From Treponema sp. CETP13 (GTDB lineage Bacteria > Spirochaetota > Spirochaetia > Treponematales > Treponemataceae), in assembly GCA_001885315.1 (NCBI GenBank), contig MLPZ01000003.1, forward strand, positions 1 through 64,000: a stretch of 64,000 bases of DNA, given 5' to 3'. A model generated the notes under the pieces. The model was given only the letters and a program-made list of their open reading frames with translations. It made no database searches and was not told the origin of the DNA. Positions 52,386 to 61,279 of this stretch are shown here, in pieces. Every line of letters starts with the position of its first letter. Position 1 is the stretch's first letter. Position numbers and translations under genes: made by a program.

Positions 52386-53483
52386 TTAATTGTTTTTTAA
52401 CATTCCAAAAAATTCTTTAGAATATTTACTAGCAATATCTTGTTCTATACTGCGTAAAGCTTTCTGTTGTGCCTCTGAAACACTCATTTTTGCTTCTCGC
52501 CCATTCATAGAATACGACATAATACTCTTATCAGATGAAGAATCAATTAAATTTGTATTTATAACATATCGCACATATTTATAATCATTCGATGCATTCA
52601 TATCAATTGGTTCTATAGATGTAATTGCTTTTAAATAGTATTGCAGATTATTACTTTCTTTCTTAGAAAGATCTGTGATTACCTTCGTATTGAAGCCTGC
52701 ATCTGATAATTCTTTTGAAAAAGCTTGTGTAATACGGCCAGAAACATCGCCCTCTACAGAAATCCCAATTGTAATTTTTTGAATCTCTTGTTTTGCAAGA
52801 AGCTCAACAGCTTGAACACTTTCATAGTCTAGTTGAACTAACTTATACTGCATCGGATTAACAACAGAAAGTATATCTATAAAAGTACTGTTTTCAGTAG
52901 CTAAAGAGACTGCGTGTAAAAGAGCCTTTACAGTTAATAAACTAGCTGTCTGTTTTTTTGCATTTGCGATTTCTGACATGATTACATCATTGTACTGTTT
53001 AATTTTATCTGAATAATAAAGACCGGTAACAGTTCGGTTAATAGTTGCAACAGCGTAGACCGATCCATCAGAGTCTGTCCAAACTTCTTGGATTGCCATT
53101 CCATTAATCTCATCTATTACAGAAGATGTTTTTACATTGGTGGTATATTCTTGCACTAATGTAGACTCTGTATCATTCTTAGTATCTATTCTCGTATCTG
53201 TTTGCTTTAAAGTAGCTTCAGAATCAATATGCTGTTTTATTATTTTACTAAGCTCTGCCAAAGCATTTTTTTCTGCAGCAGCACGATTTGTTTCATATCC
53301 AACAGCAGCAAGCCATTGGAAATCAGGATACGTTGCATTTACGTTAGAAACCCATATCGGGGCTTCTTTAGAATTTGTATACTTGTTATTGGATACCTTT
53401 GAGGCTTTATTTGAAGCACAAGATGCTAGCAAAAAAACACCCAAAAAAAACATAATACTCTTTAAAACTTTTATTTTACGCAT
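52386..53483 (-). CDS. LPP20-like lipoprotein
   Basis: This 365-residue lipoprotein has lipobox LLASC (Cys about 22). Residues 40-130 match the LPP20 pattern (PIWVSNV, FQWLAAVGYETNRAAAEKNALAELSKII). The C-terminal 150 residues are an unassigned alpha/beta domain. It is the third gene of a lipoprotein operon with LpoB and a COG3014-type protein, overlaps the latter by 13 bases, and has GGAGAG before the ATG. By analogy with gammaproteobacterial clusters it may support peptidoglycan synthase activation. Confidence 0.82.
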   Translation of the reverse strand: MRKIKVLKSIMFFLGVFLLASCASNKASKVSNNKYTNSKEAPIWVSNVNATYPDFQWLAAVGYETNRAAAEKNALAELSKIIKQHIDSEATLKQTDTRIDTKNDTESTLVQEYTTNVKTSSVIDEINGMAIQEVWTDSDGSVYAVATINRTVTGLYYSDKIKQYNDVIMSEIANAKKQTASLLTVKALLHAVSLATENSTFIDILSVVNPMQYKLVQLDYESVQAVELLAKQEIQKITIGISVEGDVSGRITQAFSKELSDAGFNTKVITDLSKKESNNLQYYLKAITSIEPIDMNASNDYKYVRYVINTNLIDSSSDKSIMSYSMNGREAKMSVSEAQQKALRSIEQDIASKYSKEFFGMLKNN

Positions 53484-54787
53484 ATACTCTCCACTATATT
53501 AGGCTGTCCTGCTTTTGCAGAAACATTATAATTTTTAATTGCAACAACTGACCCCAGTACATCCAAATAAGAAACAACTATTGAATAATTACCTTCCGGA
53601 ACAGTTATCCCACCACACCATACATTTGCAGGAAAAAAATGTGAAGTCCTCAAATCTGCTTGTTCAGAAGCCGCTATAGAAACTTTTGTAACTATATTAA
53701 TTAAAGAAGCAAATTCAGAATTTTCTGCTTCTTTATTGACTGCTTGCGCAGTTATCGCTTTGGCTGCTGCACGAACAAAAGTCTTTAAATATATTAAACT
53801 TTGTTTTTGTGAAAATGTATCCATTGCAATATTTTCAATACTTTCAAGTTTTTCAAGTTCTATCGTCTCTAGAGGATTTCCTTCAGAATCTGAAAGTGCT
53901 ACTTTAACAGCAGCCACTTCGTCAGGTCTTTTTTTCATTACAGGAATCTGAAACTTTAATAAAGTATCTTCAGAATAAACTTCATACGATAACGCTTCTT
54001 TGACAGGAGCTAAACCAGAATTGCTTAGAAAATTAACACGAACAAAACCAGCAGGAACCTCTTCTAATTCATGTGTAATAGATTGTGGCTTTGGAAAAGT
54101 ATATATTTGTTTCTGTGTTAAAAAAGCATCATCAAGATACTTTGCATCGACACGGGCATTATCAACGTCACCAGAATCTCGATATAAAATCATACTAAGA
54201 TATCTCGAGAATGCGGAATCATGGAAATTGACTTTTCCTGAAAATTCTCCAGTAGAGGCGACATCATAGGATAAAGCACTTTTTTTAGCTTTTGTAATAG
54301 CTTCTCCATATTTTTCTGATAGAAGTTTTACTTTATTATCAAAGCGACGTATCTCTACCAGTGCCTCATCATATTCCCCTAGATGAACATAGTTTAGAGA
54401 TTTAAACAAATTAGTATACAAATCTTCATAATCATCGCCAGCATAATCTTTTGTATTATCATTTACAAGACTAGAAGTTATCGCTTGAGAAATACTTTTT
54501 GCAGAATATTCCTCTATCGCTAATTCAGCACTTTCTAAATTCTCATTAGAGGTATACCAATCATTTGCATAATGAGAAAGAAGTCCTAAATCAAGATGAT
54601 ATAAAACTGCATCTTGTTTACTATATAACTCATTTTTTTCTGCTACAAGCGTTGCACTCGCATTTTCATAATCTCCCATAGCAATTTGGTTTTCTACATT
54701 GCTATAATCACGGAAAGTCGCACAAGATGTAGCAATAAATAACATCGAAACATTTATGACACTTAACAATGTCTTTAATTGTTTCAT
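53471..54787 (-). CDS. COG3014-type TPR-like lipoprotein
   Basis: This 438-residue lipoprotein has lipobox ATSCA. A helical TPR-like N-terminal half (MGDYENASATLVAEKNELYSK, then HLGEYDEALVEIRRFDNKV) and a beta-rich C-terminal half match the uncharacterised COG3014 family that sits between LpoB and LPP20-type genes in many bacteria. The ATG at 54787 has AAAGGGA before it; an open frame reaching 54820 would enter the LpoB gene and is rejected. Confidence 0.82.
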   Translation of the reverse strand: MKQLKTLLSVINVSMLFIATSCATFRDYSNVENQIAMGDYENASATLVAEKNELYSKQDAVLYHLDLGLLSHYANDWYTSNENLESAELAIEEYSAKSISQAITSSLVNDNTKDYAGDDYEDLYTNLFKSLNYVHLGEYDEALVEIRRFDNKVKLLSEKYGEAITKAKKSALSYDVASTGEFSGKVNFHDSAFSRYLSMILYRDSGDVDNARVDAKYLDDAFLTQKQIYTFPKPQSITHELEEVPAGFVRVNFLSNSGLAPVKEALSYEVYSEDTLLKFQIPVMKKRPDEVAAVKVALSDSEGNPLETIELEKLESIENIAMDTFSQKQSLIYLKTFVRAAAKAITAQAVNKEAENSEFASLINIVTKVSIAASEQADLRTSHFFPANVWCGGITVPEGNYSIVVSYLDVLGSVVAIKNYNVSAKAGQPNIVESICVK

Positions 54788-54800
54788 TTTCTTCCCTTTT

Positions 54801-55403
54801 TTAGAAACGAGTTGAGGCACGTTTTATATATTTTTTAATTTCAGAATTTGATTCCACCCACATTTTACGATTAGTCTCTATATTAACTAATTGGGCATCT
54901 ACATAATAAGTGCGAATTGATTCCTTGCCAGATGAGTCAACAATAGTTTTTACAGAACCCAGAAGCATAAAATCTGCTCCCGTTTCATTTGCTAAACTTT
55001 TTGCAGTTTCTTCACTTGCTTGAGTTTGTTGATCTTCTCGTTCTGCCCTGATATCAGCTCGTTCATCTGAACTTGCAACAAAGTCAACCTTACCACTATT
55101 TATAAGAGCTGCTTCAAACTTTTTGGCAAGAATAGAAGTATCAATATGCTCATCACTCTGATTTCTAAAACGGCCTACAATAACAACAGGTAACCTACCA
55201 TTCTCTGCTATAAAATTTGAAATAGCTGGAGCATTTACACACTTTGTTACTAAATCGTCAGCGACAGTTCTAACATCAATATCATTCCAATAACCACTTA
55301 AATCAGTAACAGAATCTTCGTCTATTCGACTTACTTTTGTAGCACAACTTGCAAAGACCAATACACTCGCTAATAATAAAATTACGACTCTTCCTTTTCT
55401 CAT
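54801..55403 (-). CDS. LpoB-like penicillin-binding-protein activator
   Basis: This 200-residue lipoprotein has lipobox FASC. The domain has the LpoB pattern: PVVIVGRFRNQSDEHIDTSILAKKFEAAL, ADFMLLGSVKTIV and TYYVDAQLVNIETNRKMW. In E. coli LpoB activates PBP1b from the outer membrane. TAGGAGG precedes the ATG. It is the first gene of the three-gene lipoprotein operon. The family is widespread and target specificity cannot be inferred. Confidence 0.88.
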   Translation of the reverse strand: MRKGRVVILLLASVLVFASCATKVSRIDEDSVTDLSGYWNDIDVRTVADDLVTKCVNAPAISNFIAENGRLPVVIVGRFRNQSDEHIDTSILAKKFEAALINSGKVDFVASSDERADIRAEREDQQTQASEETAKSLANETGADFMLLGSVKTIVDSSGKESIRTYYVDAQLVNIETNRKMWVESNSEIKKYIKRASTRF

Positions 55404-55449
55404 ATTTCCTCCTAAAATTAAATAAAATATATTTTCCCTGTTCGCATTT

Positions 55450-56673
55450 TTATTTTTGTAAGAACAACGATGCTAAAATTTTTGCGTCTTGTTTTAAATT
55501 TTCTATCTTACAATATTCATTAGGCTGGTGCATTGTTTCATCAAGCGTACTCCAAACAACAGCATCAAAACCAGCATTTCGCAAATATGAAGCTACAGTT
55601 CCACCACCAATACCAACTGTTTTTGCTTTTTCATGAGTAATATCCTCAATAGCTTTACATAAACTAACAACGACAGGAGCCGTTACCGGAGTTGCTGGGG
55701 AGCTTTCTGCTTGCAATTCTTCTGCTTTTATTGACACTCCATATTTTTTTTCTACCTGAGTAATACGCTCATTAACTTCTTCGCGAATCATATCTAAAGT
55801 ATAACAAGGTAGGATTCTACAATCCATGTAAAAGACATCTTGTCCTGGAATAATATTCACAGTTTCGACATTGTTTTCTTTTTTTGTAGGTTGAAAAGTT
55901 GAGTAATCTGGAGAAAACATTTTATCTTTTTTGGTAAACTTATTCTCCATATCGTTTAAGCGTAATGCAAGATCGCAACCAGCAATCATCGCATTATTTC
56001 CTTCATCAGGCATAGAACCATGACTCTGTTTTCCCTTTACAGTAAGTTTTAACCACAAAATATTTTTTTCTGCAACTTCTACGGTTAAGCCTTTTTTATC
56101 ACCACCATCAGGAATAAGTATATAATCACGTTTGTTAAAAAGAGTATGTTCACGAAGTAAATACTGGATTCCCATAGCAGATCCATATTCTTCATCAGCA
56201 ACGAAAAGGAGTTTCACTGTATGAGCCGGTTTTATACCAGAACTAACAAAAGCAAGAGCTGCAAAGACAGCCGAACACAATCCCTGTTGATTATCTTCTA
56301 CACCACGCCCATAAAGTTTATCTCCATCTCGAACAACCGTCCAAGGATCTGTATTCCAATCCTCTAAATTTCCAGAAGGAACAACATCTAAATGAGCCAT
56401 AACCCAAATTGAAAAATCTGTATTTTCACCTTCGATGGTTGCAACTAAGTTTGGCCGTATACCAGCCGATACACGTGAATCAGGCGCATCAAATCGCTCA
56501 AAATGAGAAATTCCATGCTGTGTAAGCCATTTTTCAAGAGCTTTACATTTTTCAGCCTCACCATCACCACCACTCTCTGGGGCAAGAGCTTTTACTCTGT
56601 TTAAATTTGTTTCTAATTCAACAATATCATCTGTAGCATTATCTATGTATTTTGTTACTGTATCTATGTTCAT
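55450..56673 (-). CDS. M20-family metallopeptidase
   Basis: This 407-residue di-zinc hydrolase has M20 motifs: VMAHLDVVPSG, LYGRGVEDNQQG and ADEEYGSAMG. The C-terminal GGGTVASYLRNAGFDAVVWS completes the fold, with the dimerisation domain between. It could be a dipeptidase, a DapE or an ArgE-like deacylase; since ArgJ is present, an ArgE role is not required. Its ATG overlaps the galE stop as TAATG, so the two are translationally coupled. Confidence 0.88.
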   Translation of the reverse strand: MNIDTVTKYIDNATDDIVELETNLNRVKALAPESGGDGEAEKCKALEKWLTQHGISHFERFDAPDSRVSAGIRPNLVATIEGENTDFSIWVMAHLDVVPSGNLEDWNTDPWTVVRDGDKLYGRGVEDNQQGLCSAVFAALAFVSSGIKPAHTVKLLFVADEEYGSAMGIQYLLREHTLFNKRDYILIPDGGDKKGLTVEVAEKNILWLKLTVKGKQSHGSMPDEGNNAMIAGCDLALRLNDMENKFTKKDKMFSPDYSTFQPTKKENNVETVNIIPGQDVFYMDCRILPCYTLDMIREEVNERITQVEKKYGVSIKAEELQAESSPATPVTAPVVVSLCKAIEDITHEKAKTVGIGGGTVASYLRNAGFDAVVWSTLDETMHQPNEYCKIENLKQDAKILASLFLQK

Positions 56674-57644
56674 TACATATTTGCCTTATAAGCTTTCCAG
56701 GTAGTTTCAATCAAGGTATCTACATCGGAATATTTTGGCATCCAATTAAGTTTTTTATGGGCTAGATCGCTTTTTGCTGTTAGCGCTGCAGGATCTCCTT
56801 CTCGTCGTCCAACATATTCGGCAGGTATTTTTTTACCTGTTATTTTGCGTGCACTTTCTATCATCTCTGTTACAGTTACCCCCTGCCCTGTTCCAAGATT
56901 AACTGTAAGACTTTTATTTTCTTTCGAAATATACTCAAGAGCTTTTACATGTGCACTTGCAAGGTCAGAAACATGAATATAATCACGTATGCACGTTCCA
57001 TCTCGTGTATCATAATCATTTCCAAACACTTTTATTTGATCTCGTTTCCCACAAGCTACTTCCATAATAACAGGGAGCAAGTTTGCAGGATTTTGTTCTA
57101 ATCCACATAGTACACCTTCTGGATCATAACCTGCTGCATTAAAATAGCGTAAAGCTGCAAATTTTAATCCTTTTAATTGATCATACCAGGCCATAAATCG
57201 CTCAATTTCTAATTTAGTAAAACCATAATAGTTTATAGGATTTGTAGAATGTTTTTCATCAATAGGCGAATATTCCGGGGTTCCAAAAACAGCTGCGCTA
57301 GATGAAAAAACCATATTTTTACAACCATGAGCTGTTGCCGAATTCAAGATATTAAGAGTTCCAGTAATATTATTTTCTGAATATTTTTCTGGAATAATCA
57401 TAGATTCACCAGCTGCCTTAAATGCTGCCAAGTGAATAAATGCATCAAACCCTTTGGAAAAAGCTTCATCAAGATTGTCTTTTAACAAAATGTTTCCATA
57501 TATAAATTCATTAGCAGAGAACAAATTTTGACGTAACCCTGAAGATAAATTATCAAAGACTGTAACAGTATGTCCATTTGCCATTAATTCTTTTACAACA
57601 TGGCTACCTATATATCCGGCACCACCAATAACCAAAACTTTCAT
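56673..57644 (-). CDS. galE: UDP-glucose 4-epimerase
   Basis: This enzyme interconverts UDP-glucose and UDP-galactose. The Rossmann motif is VIGGAGYIGSHV. The catalytic Tyr-x3-Lys is in YYGFTKLEIE, and SSAAVFG carries the Ser/Thr. It has 323 residues. CGGAGG precedes the ATG. Downstream is the M20 peptidase, whose start overlaps by one base. It supplies galactosyl donors for surface polysaccharide or enters galactose into metabolism. Confidence 0.94.
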   Translation of the reverse strand: MKVLVIGGAGYIGSHVVKELMANGHTVTVFDNLSSGLRQNLFSANEFIYGNILLKDNLDEAFSKGFDAFIHLAAFKAAGESMIIPEKYSENNITGTLNILNSATAHGCKNMVFSSSAAVFGTPEYSPIDEKHSTNPINYYGFTKLEIERFMAWYDQLKGLKFAALRYFNAAGYDPEGVLCGLEQNPANLLPVIMEVACGKRDQIKVFGNDYDTRDGTCIRDYIHVSDLASAHVKALEYISKENKSLTVNLGTGQGVTVTEMIESARKITGKKIPAEYVGRREGDPAALTAKSDLAHKKLNWMPKYSDVDTLIETTWKAYKANM

Positions 57645-57738
57645 GAGAACCTCCGTTCAAAAACAAGTATATAAAATTTAATATAAATATTAAAGGCGTT
57701 TTATGTTGGAAAAAAACAAAATTATATTTCTTTTGTAA

Positions 57739-58629
57739 TTAGCGATGAAAACCTTTTCCAATAATTTCACTGGTATTTGTAATAGTAATAAATGAGTTTG
57801 GTGCTGTTTTATCTAAATATTTTTGAAGTAAATTCCCTTGATGAGGTTTTAATACTGTCATAACGTTGTAACGTTTTTGATGGGTAAACGCTCCTTCACA
57901 TTCGCTGATAGTTGCCCCACGATGTATAGTTTTCTGGATAAATTTACAAACTGGTTCTGGGTCGTCACAAACAACATTGTAAACCTTCGATAAGTTTAAG
58001 CGATACACATAATTATCAACTACAAGTGATTTTGTAAACATACCCATTGTAGAAAGCAAAAAAGTTTCTACACCAAAAACAAAATAAGAAGCAATAACAA
58101 TAAAACAATCTGCTACCAATAGTGCATTTCCAATGTTAATGCTAAAATATTTTTTTAGAATCAAGGCAATAATATCAGTTCCGCCACCAGAAGAATTCAC
58201 CTGAAAAAGAATCGCAGCCCCAATACCTGGCAAGGCAACTGCATATAGTAATTCTAAGAAAGGTTCTCCTGTCAAAGGTGTAATAACAGGATAAAATATA
58301 TCCAAAAGAGAAAGACCAACAGAAATAACAATTGTTGCATATATTGTTTTCAGACCAAAACTTTTTCCAAGGGTAACAAATCCTACTAGAAGCAAAAAAA
58401 CATTAATAATAACATTAGCCTGCCCTGGACTTAATGTAGATACATACCCAATCATAACAGAAAGCCCCGTAACACCTCCAAATGAAAAATTGTTTGGAAA
58501 TTTAAAAAAATGAGCTCCAATCACCGTCAGGAAAGAGCCCAATGTTATCATTGCAAAGTCATGAATTGTTCTACCCTTGAAAACGGATGTATTCTCTCGA
58601 ATATGTAAAATTTTTTGTTTGATACCCAT
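57739..58629 (-). CDS. YitT-family membrane protein with DUF2179 domain
   Basis: This 296-residue protein has five or six membrane helices (about 25-205, for example FSFGGVTGLSVMIGY and GGGTDIIALILKKYF) and a soluble C-terminal DUF2179 domain (about 220-290, HRGATISECEGAF). Family function is unsettled; a transport role has been suggested. The ATG has no Shine-Dalgarno sequence and lies 9 bases after TAAAAT, so it is probably leaderless. Confidence 0.88.
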   Translation of the reverse strand: MGIKQKILHIRENTSVFKGRTIHDFAMITLGSFLTVIGAHFFKFPNNFSFGGVTGLSVMIGYVSTLSPGQANVIINVFLLLVGFVTLGKSFGLKTIYATIVISVGLSLLDIFYPVITPLTGEPFLELLYAVALPGIGAAILFQVNSSGGGTDIIALILKKYFSINIGNALLVADCFIVIASYFVFGVETFLLSTMGMFTKSLVVDNYVYRLNLSKVYNVVCDDPEPVCKFIQKTIHRGATISECEGAFTHQKRYNVMTVLKPHQGNLLQKYLDKTAPNSFITITNTSEIIGKGFHR

Positions 58630-58638
58630 AGAAAGGCG

Positions 58639-58669
58639 ATTTTACAACACAATGTAAAAATGGTAAAGT
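58639..58669. promoter_or_regulatory. face-to-face overlapping promoters of yitT and arfB-like genes
   Basis: Plus strand: TTTACA (58641-58646), 17 bases, TAAAGT (58664-58669), 6 bases to the ATG at 58676. Minus strand: TTTACC (58662-58667), 17 bases, TAAAAT (58639-58644), 9 bases to the ATG at 58629. Each -10 overlaps the -35 of the opposite promoter, so only one polymerase can bind at a time. Confidence 0.55.
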
Positions 58670-58675
58670 ATTTAT

Positions 58676-59086
58676 ATGAATAAACATCTTTTAAAAACTT
58701 CTATCGAAAACTCTGCCCGCTTTTTGTTTTCTCGCTCAAGTGGGCCAGGGGGGCAAAATGTAAACAAAGTAAATACAAAAGTTCATATATTTGTGCCCAT
58801 AGAAGCAGTTTTAGGACTCACAAAACCAGAAATACAACAATTACGTATAAAACTAAAAAAAAATATTAATTCTGACAACGAATTTTTTACCTATGTGCAA
58901 GAAGAACGCTCACAAGAAAAAAATCGCGCCATTGCAATTCGAACACTCGAAGAAAAGATTATCCAAAACGCCTATATAAAACCAAAAAGAAAACGAACAA
59001 AACCATCAAAAAAAGCAAAAGAGCGACGCCTTCAAAATAAAAAACGTCACTCTAATTTAAAAAAATTAAGACAAGAAAAATTATAA
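58676..59086 (+). CDS. ArfB-like peptidyl-tRNA hydrolase (GGQ release factor domain)
   Basis: This 136-residue protein has the catalytic SGPGGQNVNKVNTKV motif of class I release factors without a codon-recognition domain. A basic C-terminal tail (KPKRKRTKPSKKAKERR) like that of ArfB/YaeJ enters the mRNA channel of stalled ribosomes. It should rescue non-stop ribosomes by hydrolysing peptidyl-tRNA. The start is leaderless by prediction. It is divergent from yitT. Confidence 0.9.
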   Translation: MNKHLLKTSIENSARFLFSRSSGPGGQNVNKVNTKVHIFVPIEAVLGLTKPEIQQLRIKLKKNINSDNEFFTYVQEERSQEKNRAIAIRTLEEKIIQNAYIKPKRKRTKPSKKAKERRLQNKKRHSNLKKLRQEKL

Positions 59087-59133
59087 TTTACATAGTCTAT
59101 ATAACTACTAAAAACACAGCCAAGAACTATATA

Positions 59134-60483
59134 CTATAACTCTCTCTCTTCTACTTTTTCTACAGCAGCTTCTTTTTCGAGATATTCTTTTGATTTAGGC
59201 AATACAAGATTTAGAATAATCCCAATTACTGTTGCAAAAGCTACTCCACCAAGTGAAAATGTAAAATTATCACCAGCAGAAAACTGCAACATACCGCCAC
59301 CAATACCAATAACCATAATTACAGACGAAATAATTAGATTTCGATTATCTTTATAATCTACACCACTTTCTACAATAGTTCGTAAACCACTAGACGCAAT
59401 TAGACCATACAAAAGCATTGAGATTCCACCCATTACTGGACCCGGAATAGTTTGGATACATGCGCCAAACTTTTGAATAAAAGAAAGCAAAAAGGCAAAC
59501 ACAGCAGCTCCACCAATTACCCATACTGAATAGACTTTGGTAATAGCCATAACGCCAATATTTTCACCGTATGTTGTATTTGGCGGACCACCCCACATTG
59601 CAGCCCATGCAGTTGCAAGTCCATCACCTAACAAAGTTCTGTGTAGTCCTGGATTTTTATAAAAATCTTTTCCAACGACCTTAGACGTTACAAGAGTATC
59701 GCCTAAATGTTCACAAATAGTAGCTAAAGAAACAATAACAAATGTTAGTATCGGCCCAAAAGCAAATCTAGGAGCCGTCCAAGCATATACTCCAGCTTCG
59801 TTTAATTGCAAAAAAGGTAATCCAAACCAATGAGCATTCTGAACAACTGAAAAATCAATTATAGCATAAGAAGGAAAAAAACATCCCATAACAAGGGTAA
59901 ATACATAACCTGTTACAAGACCAATAAGAATACTAATTGTTTCAAAAAACCCTTTTAAGAAAATATTTGCAAAGATTGCAGAACAAAGTGTAACCGCAGA
60001 AATAGAAAAATAGACCAAGGAATAATCACCAGCTGCATTATACATTGCTGACCCCATAGCTACAGGAGCAAGATTTAAGCCTATTACAATAATTACAGAT
60101 CCGATTACAACAGGAGGAAGAGCTTTATCAATCCAACCTTTTCCAGATATTTTTATTATACCAGCTACTATGGCATAAAAAATACCAGCACAAAAAGCAC
60201 CTCCCATAGCGTAGGGCATGCCGTACACTTTGGAAATAGCAATTATAGCTGGTATAAAAGCAAAAGATGAACCTAAAAAGGCGGGAACCTTTGCACCGGT
60301 TATTAAAATATAAATTAATGTACCTGTCCCCGCAGAAAACAACGCTGTAGAAGGATTTAACCCTGTTAATAGTGGAACCATAATAGTTGCACCAAACATG
60401 GCAAATACATGCTGAATACTTAACGGTATCCAACGAGATAATTTTGGACGGTCTGAAGGTCCAAGAATATCATTAGAACTCAT
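59134..60483 (-). CDS. uracil/xanthine permease (NCS2 family)
   Basis: This 449-residue membrane transporter has about 14 hydrophobic segments and NCS2 motifs: IPLSIQHVFAMFGATIMVPLLTG near the N-terminus, the glutamate in ATICEHLGDT, and GGPPNTTYGENIGVMAITKVYS. It imports a nucleobase with protons; the style is closest to uracil permease UraA. The start at 60483 has GAGGAG; an open frame reaches 60510 without one. With cdd and pyrH it fits pyrimidine salvage. Confidence 0.9.
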   Translation of the reverse strand: MSSNDILGPSDRPKLSRWIPLSIQHVFAMFGATIMVPLLTGLNPSTALFSAGTGTLIYILITGAKVPAFLGSSFAFIPAIIAISKVYGMPYAMGGAFCAGIFYAIVAGIIKISGKGWIDKALPPVVIGSVIIVIGLNLAPVAMGSAMYNAAGDYSLVYFSISAVTLCSAIFANIFLKGFFETISILIGLVTGYVFTLVMGCFFPSYAIIDFSVVQNAHWFGLPFLQLNEAGVYAWTAPRFAFGPILTFVIVSLATICEHLGDTLVTSKVVGKDFYKNPGLHRTLLGDGLATAWAAMWGGPPNTTYGENIGVMAITKVYSVWVIGGAAVFAFLLSFIQKFGACIQTIPGPVMGGISMLLYGLIASSGLRTIVESGVDYKDNRNLIISSVIMVIGIGGGMLQFSAGDNFTFSLGGVAFATVIGIILNLVLPKSKEYLEKEAAVEKVEEREL

Positions 60484-60532
60484 TTGATTACTCCTCAAAT
60501 TTATTAGCAAAAATAAATGTTAAAATTAAGGG

Positions 60533-60562
60533 ATTATATCAAAAAACAAGGACAGACTACAA
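60533..60562 (-). promoter_or_regulatory. promoter of the uracil permease gene
   Basis: TTGTAG (60557-60562), 18 bases, TATAAT (60533-60538) on the minus strand, then a leader of about 40 bases with GAGGAG before the ATG. I see no attenuator hairpin. Confidence 0.5.
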
Positions 60563-60575
60563 GAGTATAACAAAA

Positions 60576-61277
60576 TTAAATTAAACCTAAAGGTATAAAT
60601 TCACAATTTCCAAATACATTTTTAGTAATACAAAAAGACTCTACATCGTATCGTTCGTTTTCACCAGGAAAAGAAACAATCGAAAAAGAGGCTTCTTGAC
60701 CCCCTCTTGGCCGAGCAATACTACCAGGATTTAAAAAAAGTGTTCCTCCTATATCATCTCTAAAACGTCTATGCGTATGGCCAAAAAAAACAAGATCAGC
60801 ATCTGCCGAAAAAGCTGCAGATGACAACATTTCAACTCCTGAATCTACACAGTGCCTATTACCATGAACCAAGAAAACTACACGGCCTGCAACTGTAAAA
60901 GCTAGTTCTTTTTTTATTGAATATTCTCGAAAACCTGTAATCGAATCTTTTGTTATTTTATTCTCTGGAATTTTGATAGTTTTTGAAGAAATATCTCCAT
61001 TCCCTTGAACACAAGCAATAACAGGAGGTAAACAAGCACGCAATTTTTCATTTGTATAGGCCTCTTCTATAAGCTCCATTACATCATAAAACCCATCACC
61101 ACAAAAAACTAGCACATCACTATCAGCTCCAAATTCTAGAAGAATCTGCTCTAGAATATCTTTCTCTCCATGAGAATCAGAAACAACTAAAAGTGTTGCG
61201 TCAGAACATTTAGAAAGTTCAGCAACAGCATTCTTACTTCCTATTAGTGTTGATTCAAATTGAACCAGCCCATTCAT
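60576..61277 (-). CDS. YfcE/MJ0936-type metallophosphodiesterase
   Basis: This 233-residue calcineurin-like hydrolase has the ligand motifs LLVVSDSHGEKD, FCGDGFYD, VQGNGD, LVHGNRH and FFGHTHRR, followed by LNPGSIARPRGG, typical of the small YfcE group. It should hydrolyse a phosphodiester; its physiological substrate is unknown. GGGG precedes the ATG at 61277. Its start lies 2 bases after the stop of the upstream lipoprotein gene. Confidence 0.88.
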   Translation of the reverse strand: MNGLVQFESTLIGSKNAVAELSKCSDATLLVVSDSHGEKDILEQILLEFGADSDVLVFCGDGFYDVMELIEEAYTNEKLRACLPPVIACVQGNGDISSKTIKIPENKITKDSITGFREYSIKKELAFTVAGRVVFLVHGNRHCVDSGVEMLSSAAFSADADLVFFGHTHRRFRDDIGGTLFLNPGSIARPRGGQEASFSIVSFPGENERYDVESFCITKNVFGNCEFIPLGLI

Positions 61278-61279
61278 TT

